Made by a program: the position numbers and the translations under genes
Origin: Phaeocystidibacter sp965659415
GTDB taxonomy: Bacteria > Bacteroidota > Bacteroidia > Flavobacteriales > Schleiferiaceae
Length of the DNA: 64,000 nt
Assembly: GCA_965659415.1 (NCBI GenBank)
Contig: CBFHVA010000009.1
Span: forward strand, 1-64,000
Reading direction: 5' to 3'
The notes under the pieces: model-generated
Told to the model about the DNA's origin: nothing
Seen by the model: only the letters and a program-made list of their open reading frames with translations
Databases searched by the model: none
Shown: positions 24,904 through 34,051 of the stretch, piece after piece
How the letters are laid out: each line of letters begins with the position of its first letter
Numbering within the stretch: position 1 is the first letter of the stretch

Positions 24904-25932
24904 ATGATGCGCAGATTTTGGTTCCTTCCATTTTCCCCGATCTATTGGGTTATTACCTCCATCCGAAACTCACTCTTCGATTTGGGCATACTTCGCTCAC
25001 AATCGTTCAATGTACCCATATTGTGCATCGGCAATCTCAGTGCTGGTGGAACGGGCAAAACTCCACATACCGAGTGGGTTATAAGTAGGTTCCAAGAGAA
25101 GTATACCATCGCCGTGCTGAGCAGAGGTTATGGTCGAAGGACGAAGGGATTCATAAGTGTTGAAACCACACATTCGGCCATGGAGGTGGGCGATGAGCCC
25201 TTGCAAATTGCCCAACGATTTCCGAATGTCAAAGTTGCGGTGTGTGAAGATAGAGTCTTTGGTATTGAGATGCTTTTGAGCTCCGCCGATGAAATCCACC
25301 TCATCATTCTCGACGATGCTTTCCAACATCGATATGTAAGCCCAGGGCTTTCTTGGCTGCTCACGTCTTGGAACGATTTGTACACGAAGGACATGATTCT
25401 ACCTGCAGGTAACCTACGAGAAGATAGCCGAAATGCGGAGCGAGCAGATCTGATAACGGTGACTAAAAGCCCGGGGAAACCGAGTCCGCAAGAAAGAGAA
25501 GACATTCGAAGAGAGCTAGCACCAACGGACATTCAGACCTTGGGGTTTAGTCGCATGAAGTACGCTATGCTAGTAAACACCAATGGCAATGCAATCCAAA
25601 AAAGACCCTCGCAAGCCGTCGTTGTGACTGGCATTGCACAACCAAAGCCTCTCATTCAGCACTTTACGGATCTGGGTATTGAGTGTCATCATGTAGCCTT
25701 TAAGGATCACCGTCAGTTCACGCCTGCAGATGTGCACCGAATGATCAAAGCTTGTGAGAAACTCGATAATCCAGTAATCATTACCACAAGAAAGGACTTT
25801 GTTCGTTGGCCGGAATCAGAGGAGCTGAGAGCGATTACCACCTACATTCAAGACATTGAAATTGAAATGGACGATGATGAGGGCGTTTTCTACCGACTCA
25901 TTGATCGTTTTATTGCTGATTTCCACCAATAG
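24904..25932 (+). CDS. lpxK: Tetraacyldisaccharide 4'-kinase
   Basis: A 342-residue inner-membrane-associated kinase that phosphorylates the lipid A disaccharide at 4'. The N-terminal hydrophobic helix (FLPFSPIYWVITSIRNSLF) docks at the membrane. Walker A is GNLSAGGTGKTPHTEWV (about residue 39), followed by VLSRGYGRRTKGF and LIILDDAFQHRYVSP. C-terminal GIAQPKPLIQHF and FKDHRQFTPADV are typical. Two adjacent ATGs (24904, 24907) are equally possible starts. It supports a Gram-negative lipid A pathway. Confidence 0.96.
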   Translation: MMRRFWFLPFSPIYWVITSIRNSLFDLGILRSQSFNVPILCIGNLSAGGTGKTPHTEWVISRFQEKYTIAVLSRGYGRRTKGFISVETTHSAMEVGDEPLQIAQRFPNVKVAVCEDRVFGIEMLLSSADEIHLIILDDAFQHRYVSPGLSWLLTSWNDLYTKDMILPAGNLREDSRNAERADLITVTKSPGKPSPQEREDIRRELAPTDIQTLGFSRMKYAMLVNTNGNAIQKRPSQAVVVTGIAQPKPLIQHFTDLGIECHHVAFKDHRQFTPADVHRMIKACEKLDNPVIITTRKDFVRWPESEELRAITTYIQDIEIEMDDDEGVFYRLIDRFIADFHQ

Positions 25933-26011
25933 TTAGGATTTAGATAGCGAAGATGTAGGTCCCAATTTCCCTGCGGATTTACTTACTTTGCATTCCCGAA
26001 ACGAACACCGA

Positions 26012-27466
26012 ATGAGCGAATCAAAATACGACGCATGGGAAGCGGTTATTGGACTTGAAGTCCACACCCAGCTCAGCACGAAAAGTAAAGCCTATTCATC
26101 GGATGCTACCCAATACGGAGCAGCTCCAAATACGCAGGTAAGCCCCATATCTTTGGGTCACCCGGGTACATTACCCGTGGCCAACCGCAGCGTTATTGAA
26201 TATGCGGTTCGCTTGGGTATTGCCTGTGGATGCGACATCCGCGAATGGAACGAATACGCGCGTAAGAATTACTTCTATGCCGACTTGCCCAAGGGCTATC
26301 AGGTTACTCAGGATAAAACCCCGATTTGTACAGGGGGACACGTACGTATCGAGACCAGCGAAGGTGTTAAACACATCAATCTCACTCGCATTCACATGGA
26401 GGAGGACTCGGGTAAAAGTATTCACGATTTAGATCCCTTCCACTCCTTGATTGATTTGAACCGAGCAGGTGTGGCTCTTCTAGAGATTGTATCTGAACCG
26501 GATTTTAGGAACGGCGAGGAAGCTTATGCCTATCTCAGTGAGATCAGGAAGCTAGTTCGGTACTTAGACATCAGCGATGGCAACATGGAAGAAGGTTCTC
26601 TTCGTTGCGACGTAAACGTATCTGTACGTCCAAAAGGGCGTGAGAAGTTCGGAACAAAGGTGGAAGTGAAGAACTTGAACTCCTTCCGCAATGTACAGAA
26701 GGCCATCGATTTTGAAATAAAAAGACAGGTTGATGCTATCGAGGCCGGTGAAACGATCCTTCAAGAGACCAAAACATTCGACGCTTCCAAGGGAGTGACT
26801 ACCGTTCTTCGTTCCAAGGAAGATGCACATGACTATCGCTACTTTACTGAACCCGATTTACAGCCGGTAGTAGTCACGTCTGATTATGTTCAAAAAGTGC
26901 AAGCCACGCTACCTCCACTCCCTCAGGAGTTGTACAAGAAGTATACAGAGGAATTGGGCTTGTCGGATTACGACGCTCGAGTGTTAACCGAAGATAAGGG
27001 CATTGCACTATACTTTGAAGAATGCTTGAAGTTCGGAGCTAAAGCAAAATCGGCTTCCAACTGGATTCAAGGATCAGTGAAGGCTTGGTTGAATGATCGT
27101 GCACAGGTAATTGAAGCTTTTCCTGTTTCCGCCAAAACACTCTGCGAACTCATTGAGTTGGTAGAAAGCGGCAAAGTGAGTAATACCGTTGCGAATCAAA
27201 AGATCTTCCCGCTTTTATTGGAGGCGCCTGATGGCAATCCGGAGACCATTGCTGCAGAGAACGATTGGATACAAGAAAGCAATTCCGACGCCTTGCAGGA
27301 ACACGTAAATGCTGCATTGGCCATGTATCCAGAGAAGGTGGAAGAATACAAGAACGGAAAGAAAGGCGTCCTTGGCCTCTTCATGGGTGAAGTCATGAAG
27401 CGATCTCAGGGAAAGGCCGATCCGAAGGTTGCAAACCAAATGTTACGAGAGACCTTAGAAAAATGA
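26012..27466 (+). CDS. gatB: Aspartyl/glutamyl-tRNA(Asn/Gln) amidotransferase subunit B
   Basis: A 484-residue subunit of the GatCAB amidotransferase, which converts misacylated Glu-tRNA(Gln) or Asp-tRNA(Asn) to the amide form. The kinase-like cradle shows AVIGLEVHTQLSTKSKAYSS, YFYADLPKGYQVTQ, EEDSGKSIHD, NRAGVALLEIVSEPD and MEEGSLRCDVNVSVRP; the YqeY-like tail has VANQKIFPLL and QSQGK-type repeats (MKRSQGKADPKVANQMLRE). The start at 26012 (MSESKYDAWEAVIG) is used because the domain begins there. A TTACTTTG element lies 22 bases upstream. The next gene overlaps by 4 bases. Confidence 0.97.
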   Translation: MSESKYDAWEAVIGLEVHTQLSTKSKAYSSDATQYGAAPNTQVSPISLGHPGTLPVANRSVIEYAVRLGIACGCDIREWNEYARKNYFYADLPKGYQVTQDKTPICTGGHVRIETSEGVKHINLTRIHMEEDSGKSIHDLDPFHSLIDLNRAGVALLEIVSEPDFRNGEEAYAYLSEIRKLVRYLDISDGNMEEGSLRCDVNVSVRPKGREKFGTKVEVKNLNSFRNVQKAIDFEIKRQVDAIEAGETILQETKTFDASKGVTTVLRSKEDAHDYRYFTEPDLQPVVVTSDYVQKVQATLPPLPQELYKKYTEELGLSDYDARVLTEDKGIALYFEECLKFGAKAKSASNWIQGSVKAWLNDRAQVIEAFPVSAKTLCELIELVESGKVSNTVANQKIFPLLLEAPDGNPETIAAENDWIQESNSDALQEHVNAALAMYPEKVEEYKNGKKGVLGLFMGEVMKRSQGKADPKVANQMLRETLEK

Positions 27467-28671
27467 TCAAAAGATTTATTGGATACGCGTGTATCTCGCT
27501 ACTAGCCCTATTCTTCTCAAGTTGTGAGGATGAACCCAACAGTCCTACGTTTACACTCAAGGGATCGGTTAACTACAACGATGTAGCCTTTTTGTACTAT
27601 GCCAAGGGAGATAGCTTGCTGGTTATTGACACCATCGATTGTGGAGGAAATCAGTTCGACGTCAGCATCCCTTCTCAAGCCAATAATGCGCTTTACGTGT
27701 TCACATTTCCTGGACAGAATGCCCTTCGTTTTTTTGCCAACCCTGGGGATGTAGTGGATTTGAAGATAGACATCAATACAGCTCCATTGTCCTATGAAGT
27801 AATTGAAGGTAATGAGCTTTCAAGGGATTTGGCACGTCTTCATGGATTCATGAATACAACCCTTCCAATTATTGACTCTTTAGACGGAACGTTGGCGGCC
27901 TATCGGGACAGCTCGGACGAAGCAAAGGTTCGATTGCGTGAATCGAATAATGCCGTTTTTCGAGCGGTGCTAACCGAGCATCATGACTCCTTGGTGAATT
28001 TTGTTCTTTCAGATACTACGCGTCTGGCCAATGTGATTGCTTTTTACCATTCTATTGGAGAGAATCAATTGCTCTCTCCACAGTATGACCTTGCTCTATA
28101 TTATGCCGTGGACAATGGCATCGCATCTACTGAGTTTGCTGAGCATCCTTTGTACATGACCTTCCATAGAGAAGTGAACCTCTTTAGAGAAGCCATTGAA
28201 AGAAGGAAGCAAATGACCGAGGCTGGTCTCAATTTGCAACCCGGGAATTTGGCTCCATCTATTGTGCTTAATGACCCGATGGGCAAGGAGAAAAAATCAG
28301 CCGATTTAAGAGGCAAGGTGGTACTCATTCACTTTTGGGCATCTTGGGATCCCGCTTCACGCATATTTAACCGCAGGATTGCTGAAATATGGGAAGCAAA
28401 CCAATCCAAGGGATTCGATATTTACAGCGTGAGCTTCGATGGAATTGATCAACAAAGCGTGCCTCGTCAGGAGTGGCGCCTCGCTATTGAGGAAGATGGC
28501 ATGGCATGGGACAACCATGTTTCCGATTTAAAAGGCTATAAATCCCCTATTGCTGTTGATTTCGCTATCGATATGCTACCAGGCAATATCCTCATCGATG
28601 AGCGCGGTATGATCATCGGACGGAACCTAAGTCCAGATCGGATTTCGGAGATACTAGGTGAGAGGCTTTAG
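27463..28671 (+). CDS. Thioredoxin-fold (TlpA-like) lipoprotein lacking the CxxC
   Basis: A 402-residue lipoprotein: signal YACISLLALFFSSC with lipid Cys near residue 21, followed by an acidic EDEPN that fits a surface-export-type sequence. The N-terminal half (to about 200) is a DUF4369-like beta domain (TFTLKGSVNYNDVAFLYY). From about residue 260 an AhpC/TSA-Redoxin fold follows (PAPSIV-type LAPSIVLNDPMGKEKKSADLRGKVVLIHFWASWDPASR). In active members the last motif reads WASWCGPC; here both Cys are replaced (WDPASR). The fold's cis-Pro region (AIDMLPGNILID) is kept. It therefore cannot act as a standard thiol oxidoreductase. Its ATG overlaps the gatB stop. Confidence 0.85.
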   Translation: MIKRFIGYACISLLALFFSSCEDEPNSPTFTLKGSVNYNDVAFLYYAKGDSLLVIDTIDCGGNQFDVSIPSQANNALYVFTFPGQNALRFFANPGDVVDLKIDINTAPLSYEVIEGNELSRDLARLHGFMNTTLPIIDSLDGTLAAYRDSSDEAKVRLRESNNAVFRAVLTEHHDSLVNFVLSDTTRLANVIAFYHSIGENQLLSPQYDLALYYAVDNGIASTEFAEHPLYMTFHREVNLFREAIERRKQMTEAGLNLQPGNLAPSIVLNDPMGKEKKSADLRGKVVLIHFWASWDPASRIFNRRIAEIWEANQSKGFDIYSVSFDGIDQQSVPRQEWRLAIEEDGMAWDNHVSDLKGYKSPIAVDFAIDMLPGNILIDERGMIIGRNLSPDRISEILGERL

Positions 28672-28716
28672 GGGGCTTAGGGATTTTCAAGGACTCAGGG
28701 ACGAAGCTGGACTTAC

Positions 28717-28740
28717 GTTTATGCGTTTATGCGTTTATGC
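28717..28740. repeat. Three tandem copies of GTTTATGC
   Basis: An 8-base unit repeated exactly three times in the 209-base gap between the TlpA-like lipoprotein and GAPDH. The rest of the gap holds no gene. It is similar in style to the short repeats at 47784-47990 and looks like replication-slippage material. Confidence 0.6.
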
Positions 28741-28880
28741 GAAGTTGCCGTGCGGCACCTGACGATTATCCCAGCTCCCTAAAATTTAGCAGCTAGTTAT
28801 CTCGGATTGCAGCCCTTCCACCACTTGCCTTTAGCCCGTGGTCTGTTGCCTGTAGCCCGCCGACGAAGGAGGCGTCAGCC

Positions 28881-29861
28881 TCATAGCCTCAAAATAACAT
28901 CCATCAATCGGTTACTATAACCCACTTCATTATCGTACCAACCTACCACCTTCACTTGCCGCCCAAGTACGCTGGTCAGTTGTTCATCAATCAAGCAGCT
29001 CATGGATAAACCCAAAATATCCGCAGAAACGAGAGGGTCCTGCGTATAGCCCAATATTCCTTTCAACTCACCTTCCGCAGCTCTTTTCAATGCTTGGTTG
29101 ACCTCTTCAGTGGTTATGTCTTTTTTAACGGTGAATGTGATGTCTGTTAATGAGCCATCAGGAACCGGAACGCGGATACCGCACCCTCCCATTCTATCGA
29201 TCAGGTCTGGAAAAATAGACGTTAAGGCCTTTGCCGCTCCCGTTGTAGTAGGTACCATGGAGAGCGTAGCCGCCCGAGCTCTGCGCAAGTCGGTATGTGG
29301 CGAATCGTGTAAGCGCTGATCGCTTGTAAAGCTGTGCACGGTAGTGATGTAAGCGTGCTCCACTCCAAACTCCTCTTTAATGACCTTAATCATGGGGGCT
29401 GCACAATTCGTAGTGCAGGACGCATTGGAAATCACCTTGGGTTTACTCTCTAGAATTTCATCATTCACACCGAGCACTACCATGGGTATACGCTTGTCCT
29501 TGGATGGTGAACTCAAAACTACCTTCTCTACACCGTTGCGAAAATGACCTTCTAGATCTTCGAGCTCTTTGAATTTACCTGAAGCTTCCAGGACTACATC
29601 TACACCTTGCCAATCAATCTCTGAAGGACGTGAAGCGTGGGTCATTTTAACCCTGCGTTCATTGACGACGATTTCATTTTCGCCTGCGGATACTGAGCCG
29701 GGAAAATGGCCATGCACACTATCGTACTTCAGCAAGTGAGCCATCACTTCTTCATTTGCCAAATCGTTGATTTGAACCACTTCCATTTCAGTAGATTGTT
29801 CCGCCAACCGAATAAACATTCGGCCAATTCGGCCAAAGCCGTTAATTCCAATTTTTAACAT
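28881..29861 (-). CDS. gap: Glyceraldehyde-3-phosphate dehydrogenase, type I
   Basis: A 326-residue glycolytic enzyme oxidising glyceraldehyde-3-phosphate with NAD(P) and phosphate. The Rossmann motif KIGINGFGRIGRMFIRLA, the catalytic SNASCTTNCAAP (Cys about residue 148), the His region ITTVHSFTSDQRLHDSPHTDLRRARAA, and the C-terminal GWYDNEVGYSNRL are all present. Acidic N32/D33 (INDLAN) near the adenosine-ribose site suggests NAD preference. Length is near the lower end of the family. Single gene; no other glycolytic genes are adjacent. Confidence 0.95.
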   Translation of the reverse strand: MLKIGINGFGRIGRMFIRLAEQSTEMEVVQINDLANEEVMAHLLKYDSVHGHFPGSVSAGENEIVVNERRVKMTHASRPSEIDWQGVDVVLEASGKFKELEDLEGHFRNGVEKVVLSSPSKDKRIPMVVLGVNDEILESKPKVISNASCTTNCAAPMIKVIKEEFGVEHAYITTVHSFTSDQRLHDSPHTDLRRARAATLSMVPTTTGAAKALTSIFPDLIDRMGGCGIRVPVPDGSLTDITFTVKKDITTEEVNQALKRAAEGELKGILGYTQDPLVSADILGLSMSCLIDEQLTSVLGRQVKVVGWYDNEVGYSNRLMDVILRL

Positions 29862-29903
29862 CGCCGTGCAAGCTTTAGGAGAAGAGTGTTAAGGTAAGGA
29901 GTA

Positions 29904-29939
29904 AATAAAAAAAGGAGCTATCTATACGATAACTCCTTT
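29904..29939 (-). terminator. Intrinsic terminator of the BNR-repeat protein gene
   Basis: On the minus strand AAAGGAGTTATC / GATAGCTCCTTT form a 12-bp stem with one mismatch, followed by a T7 run. It lies 24 bases after the stop of the gene at 29963. Confidence 0.8.
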
Positions 29940-29962
29940 CTTATTATAGTGTGAAGTCTAAC

Positions 29963-32900
29963 TTACTTCTGTAGAATCACTTTAGCCGTTTGAACTTGAT
30001 TGTCCATTTTAAGGCTCACCACATACACTCCAGATGTAAGCGTCTCGAATGATACGTCGATCGTATGATCTCCAGATGTCATTCGGCCCAAATCCTTTGC
30101 ATACATTTGGCGTCCGTTCAGATCACGTACAGTCAGGTTCACTTCTGAAGCTCCTTCAAGTGTAAAGTCAATCTTGCTCACTCCTTTAGAAGGGTTCGGA
30201 TAAACATTCAAGTTTTCATGTGATACCCAATCCAACTCGTTCTCTTCCACCGAAATTGGACGGTCAACTACAGTAGTACCTGTGCGATAGAAGCCTCTAC
30301 CGTGTGTGGCAAGGTAGATATCACCTTCTTCAATTCTAGCTGTATCTGAAGGACTCAACTTGTTCGTGCGGTACTGCTCAATCTCAAATACCGGGACTGT
30401 TGGCAATCCATTATTCTCATTGGCCCATTGAGCCGATCCTGGTTGATCGATATTCGTGAGAGAGAACGCTCCCATTTCTGTACCGATCACAACGGATGCA
30501 GGATTATTCTTATCGAAGACAGCGCTGTACACTGGCATAGCAGGTAGATTACCTGTTTTGCTCGTAAATACTGGCGATGCGCTCGTAGCATTGGTTGAGT
30601 AATATACATAGTCAGAGAACCCATAGCTACCAAGCGTAACTACTACTCTGTCGTTGCTATTTGGATCAACCGCTACGTCAGTTACAGGGCGACCAAATGT
30701 GCGGATTACAGTTTGAATAACCACTGGGTTATTTGTGAAAAGAATATCGGCTGAATCATCACGTGCCTGAGTCAAGTTCTCGTAGCGATACAAACGTCCT
30801 TGGTTGGTACCGATGTAACAAACGTCACCGTCTGTAGTGATGGTCATACTCAATGGTGACTCTTGATTGTTCATTTGACCAATTTTCCACCAGTTTGGTG
30901 TCTTGCTGAAGTCATGCACTTCGCGAGTCATCCAAACACCACTATTTGCAATGGCGTCGTATGAATTCAACCCAACAATCATCATGCTTTGCACTGGGTC
31001 TTGGATCATCAATGAATCATCAGGACCTACCGTTGTTGGCAAGGTAACATCAAATGGCAATCCGCCGATATTACTGTTTAATCTCAATGCAGAACCTGAA
31101 GGGTAACTCACAGAACAAGAGATTACAATCTCAGCAAGCGGCGCCTGGTTGAAGGTAACCGTATAAGCTCCAGTTGAAGCGTCAAAGTTACCGGTACCAT
31201 CTCCTGATAGATTACCTGCAGCATCTGAAACAACCGTCAAAGCACCACTCTCGATGCGGAAGGTATTTGCTACAAACTGTGCTGGATCGTATGGTCTTTC
31301 TAATACGTTGGCAAAGTTTACATCAGAACCGTTTCCGAAACCTAAGCTTTGTGAAGCTGGGAAGGCATAGAACAGCACGCTGTCTTGCGACAATGGATCC
31401 TCAATCGTCTCGTACAACTCGTACGGCATAATCCAGTTTGAGTAACCTGCATTGAACGGTGTGAATCCTAAACCACCGTTCTGCATATTTCCTTCGTAGA
31501 ATCGTACGAAGCTCTCTCCATTATTTTCAGAACGGCCCAAATCACCCCACTGATTCTCACCAAACATAACCTTCGGCGATAACCATGAAATATCAGCTTC
31601 ACCACCATCAGCTTGAGCTCCATTAATGGTTACACGCTGAGAGTAATTCTCAAAGTTTTGTGAGTTGTTTAGCAACTGGGTTCCGTTATCTTGTGTTCCA
31701 CCGATGAGGAAACGGTCTTGACTCACACCGAACTTGTAGAACTGTAGCGTTCTAAATTCAAGGTTTCTTTCAGCCCAAGTAACACCGTGGTCGCTTGACT
31801 TGTGAAGACCACCATCGCTCAATACCCAAACAATGTCTGGATTCTTTGGATCCTGGATTACTTCATGAACATCGGCGTGGATGTAGAATGGGTTTCCAGG
31901 AGTCTGGAATGTAGTGTTCACCTGATCCCATTGGCCTTGATACCAAGTCCAAGTAGTAATACCACCCATCCAAATGCGGTCTTTGTCTTTGGCAGAAACT
32001 CCAAAAAGCAAGTCGTAAGTACCTTGGCAACGCGTTCCTGAACAGAACGGATCGAACTGTGCACCTTTCTGGCCAATTTGTGACCATGTGCTACCACCAT
32101 CGATAGAACGATACACACCGCGAAGCGCGCTACCATTCAATTGTACCACATAGATATAGTTTGGATCTTGCGGTGAAACAGCAATACGCTGGCGCCCTTG
32201 TGTACGAGGCAAAGTACCTGCTACTCCACTACCTGAAGAAATCTCAGTAAATGAACCAGGATCTCCAGTAGATGAGAACATCAATCGGCTGCTATTATCC
32301 ACCCAAAGGTTTCCATTAACATCAATTGTGAAATCACGTGTGAAGCCTGTAAGAACAACCGTCCAAGTAGAACCTCCATCAGTGGATCTTCTTAAACCAC
32401 CTGCTGTTGCAGCGTAAATGGTTGTAGGATTATTCGGGTCAGCTTCTAGGTCACCTACTGCCGACCATCCATCGCTGGTAGTAGAACCTGTAGGAACAGT
32501 GCTCGGAAGAACGGCGAAGGTCTTACCTCCATCCGTACTCTTATAGATACCTCCGCCAATGAAAGCTGGAGTACTGGAAGCACCATTACCTCCGTAGAAA
32601 ATAAATGGCCACTCACCCGTGCCGTAGTAGATATCTCCATTACCCGTTTGTGCAACAGACACTACCGCGAGATTACTTCCCGGAGGGCTCACTGACTCCC
32701 AAGAGCTACCACCTGTTCTGGAACGGTACATACCACCGCTCACAGATGCCGCGAGAATGATATTCGATGAATCTTTATCAATCAGAATCGCTCTTGCCCG
32801 CCCCCCTGCGTTTGCAGGTCCGAGGCTCTCCCATTGGAGGTTGAGCGTTTTTCCGTTTGGCATTGCTGCCAACTGTTCTCTAGCAGCAACTACGTCTGCC

Positions 32901-33085
32901 ACATCCACCTCTCCAGTTATTGGATTGGCGCGTAATGAGTGAAGATATTCCGCTGCACCCTGAGCACCTTGTGCCATGAGTGGCGTGCGTGGGGTGTATT
33001 CGCGTTCAGTTGGCTGGTTAAATACCAAAGCGGAACCGATAGCCGCAACTGTTAGAATACCAAGGAGTAATCGTCCGTTTTTCAT
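29963..33085 (-). CDS. Large T9SS-secreted protein with BNR/VPS10-like repeats
   Basis: A 1040-residue exported protein. The N-terminus is a signal/anchor (LLLGILTVAAIGSALVF). The region about 80-480 has repeated Asp-box motifs of sialidase/sortilin type beta-propellers: KSTDGGKTF, RSTDGGSTWT, RSIDGGSTWS, KSSDHGVTWA. The middle and later parts continue propeller-like strands. The last 75 residues (NVYPNPSKGVSKIDFTLEG ... QVQTAKVILQK) are a clear type A T9SS sorting domain, so the protein is probably released or attached outside the cell. No catalytic residues of a glycosidase were identified; an adhesion or binding role is likely but unproven. Followed by a strong terminator. Confidence 0.9.
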   Translation of the reverse strand: MKNGRLLLGILTVAAIGSALVFNQPTEREYTPRTPLMAQGAQGAAEYLHSLRANPITGEVDVADVVAAREQLAAMPNGKTLNLQWESLGPANAGGRARAILIDKDSSNIILAASVSGGMYRSRTGGSSWESVSPPGSNLAVVSVAQTGNGDIYYGTGEWPFIFYGGNGASSTPAFIGGGIYKSTDGGKTFAVLPSTVPTGSTTSDGWSAVGDLEADPNNPTTIYAATAGGLRRSTDGGSTWTVVLTGFTRDFTIDVNGNLWVDNSSRLMFSSTGDPGSFTEISSGSGVAGTLPRTQGRQRIAVSPQDPNYIYVVQLNGSALRGVYRSIDGGSTWSQIGQKGAQFDPFCSGTRCQGTYDLLFGVSAKDKDRIWMGGITTWTWYQGQWDQVNTTFQTPGNPFYIHADVHEVIQDPKNPDIVWVLSDGGLHKSSDHGVTWAERNLEFRTLQFYKFGVSQDRFLIGGTQDNGTQLLNNSQNFENYSQRVTINGAQADGGEADISWLSPKVMFGENQWGDLGRSENNGESFVRFYEGNMQNGGLGFTPFNAGYSNWIMPYELYETIEDPLSQDSVLFYAFPASQSLGFGNGSDVNFANVLERPYDPAQFVANTFRIESGALTVVSDAAGNLSGDGTGNFDASTGAYTVTFNQAPLAEIVISCSVSYPSGSALRLNSNIGGLPFDVTLPTTVGPDDSLMIQDPVQSMMIVGLNSYDAIANSGVWMTREVHDFSKTPNWWKIGQMNNQESPLSMTITTDGDVCYIGTNQGRLYRYENLTQARDDSADILFTNNPVVIQTVIRTFGRPVTDVAVDPNSNDRVVVTLGSYGFSDYVYYSTNATSASPVFTSKTGNLPAMPVYSAVFDKNNPASVVIGTEMGAFSLTNIDQPGSAQWANENNGLPTVPVFEIEQYRTNKLSPSDTARIEEGDIYLATHGRGFYRTGTTVVDRPISVEENELDWVSHENLNVYPNPSKGVSKIDFTLEGASEVNLTVRDLNGRQMYAKDLGRMTSGDHTIDVSFETLTSGVYVVSLKMDNQVQTAKVILQK

Positions 33086-33166
33086 ACAATAAATCTTGTT
33101 ATCGCGATTCTGAGGCGTTAAAAATAGTTAAAATGTCCCTTTTACTACGTCTAGTTAACAGCTGAT

Positions 33167-34048
33167 TTACACAAGATGTTTCTCAGCGTGGTAAGAAGAT
33201 CGCACTAAAGGCCCACTCTCTACATATCGGAATCCCATCTCAAGTCCGATCTCTTTGTACTTGTCGAATTGAGCTGGTTCAATAAAGCTGACGACAGGAA
33301 GGTGCTTAGGGGTTGGTTGCAAATACTGTCCGAGGGTCAAAATATCTACATCAGCGTTTCTCAAATCGCGCATTGCTTCAATAACTTCCTCTTCTGTTTC
33401 TCCCAAACCAAGCATGATTCCGGACTTGGTCCTATGGATTCCCTTTTCTTTGAGGTACCGCAACACTTCCAAGCTTCTCTCGTATTTCGCTTGAATCCGC
33501 ACTTTACGGGTAAGGCGTTTCACAGTTTCCATGTTGTGGGAAACAATCTCAGGGTTCGCTTCAATAATTCGATCGATATTTCGCGTAATCCCTTGGAAGT
33601 CGGGAATCAATGTTTCCATAGTGGTTCCCGGACTCATGCGGCGAACGGCATTTACGGTTTCAGCCCATAGGATGGAACCACCGTCTGCTAAATCATCACG
33701 ATCCACTGATGTCAAAACACAATGCTTCACCTTCATCAAGCGAACCGATCGGGCCACTCTTTCGGGTTCGTCCCAATCGATAGCATCAGGTCGCCCCGTT
33801 GCCACATTGCAGAAACCGCACGATCGAGTACAGGTATTCCCTGCAATCATGAATGTTGCGGTACCTGCTCCCCAACATTCACCCATATTCGGGCAATGTC
33901 CGCTTTCACATATGGTGTGCAAATCATAGTTGTCAACCAACTTGCGCACACTTTTATAATTTCCACCGGTTGGCAACTTTACTCTAAGCCATTTTGGTTT
34001 GCCAGTTCGAGAATTCTTTTGTTCTTCTTTGAGTGTAGTAGTCTCCAT
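33167..34048 (-). CDS. lipA: Lipoyl synthase
   Basis: A 293-residue radical SAM enzyme inserting two sulfurs into protein-bound octanoyl groups. The auxiliary cluster Cys are in CESGHCPNMGECWG (about residues 49-61) and the radical SAM cluster in CTRSCGFC (about 76). Downstream TSVDRDDLADGG, ETLIPDFQG, SHNMETVKRL and KSGIMLGLGETEEEV are family hallmarks, and the terminal RSSYHAEK supplies the conserved R-S-S-Y-x-A. Length matches the family. It lies 3 bases after a probable outer-membrane protein gene, ytxJ and a small lipoprotein gene upstream. Confidence 0.97.
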   Translation of the reverse strand: METTTLKEEQKNSRTGKPKWLRVKLPTGGNYKSVRKLVDNYDLHTICESGHCPNMGECWGAGTATFMIAGNTCTRSCGFCNVATGRPDAIDWDEPERVARSVRLMKVKHCVLTSVDRDDLADGGSILWAETVNAVRRMSPGTTMETLIPDFQGITRNIDRIIEANPEIVSHNMETVKRLTRKVRIQAKYERSLEVLRYLKEKGIHRTKSGIMLGLGETEEEVIEAMRDLRNADVDILTLGQYLQPTPKHLPVVSFIEPAQFDKYKEIGLEMGFRYVESGPLVRSSYHAEKHLV

Positions 34049-34051
34049 GTA

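Noticed and set aside
28672..28880. A hidden small gene or RNA in the gap before GAPDH
   Set aside because: Only tandem GTTTATGC units and unremarkable sequence were found, without a plausible coding frame, promoter or terminator.
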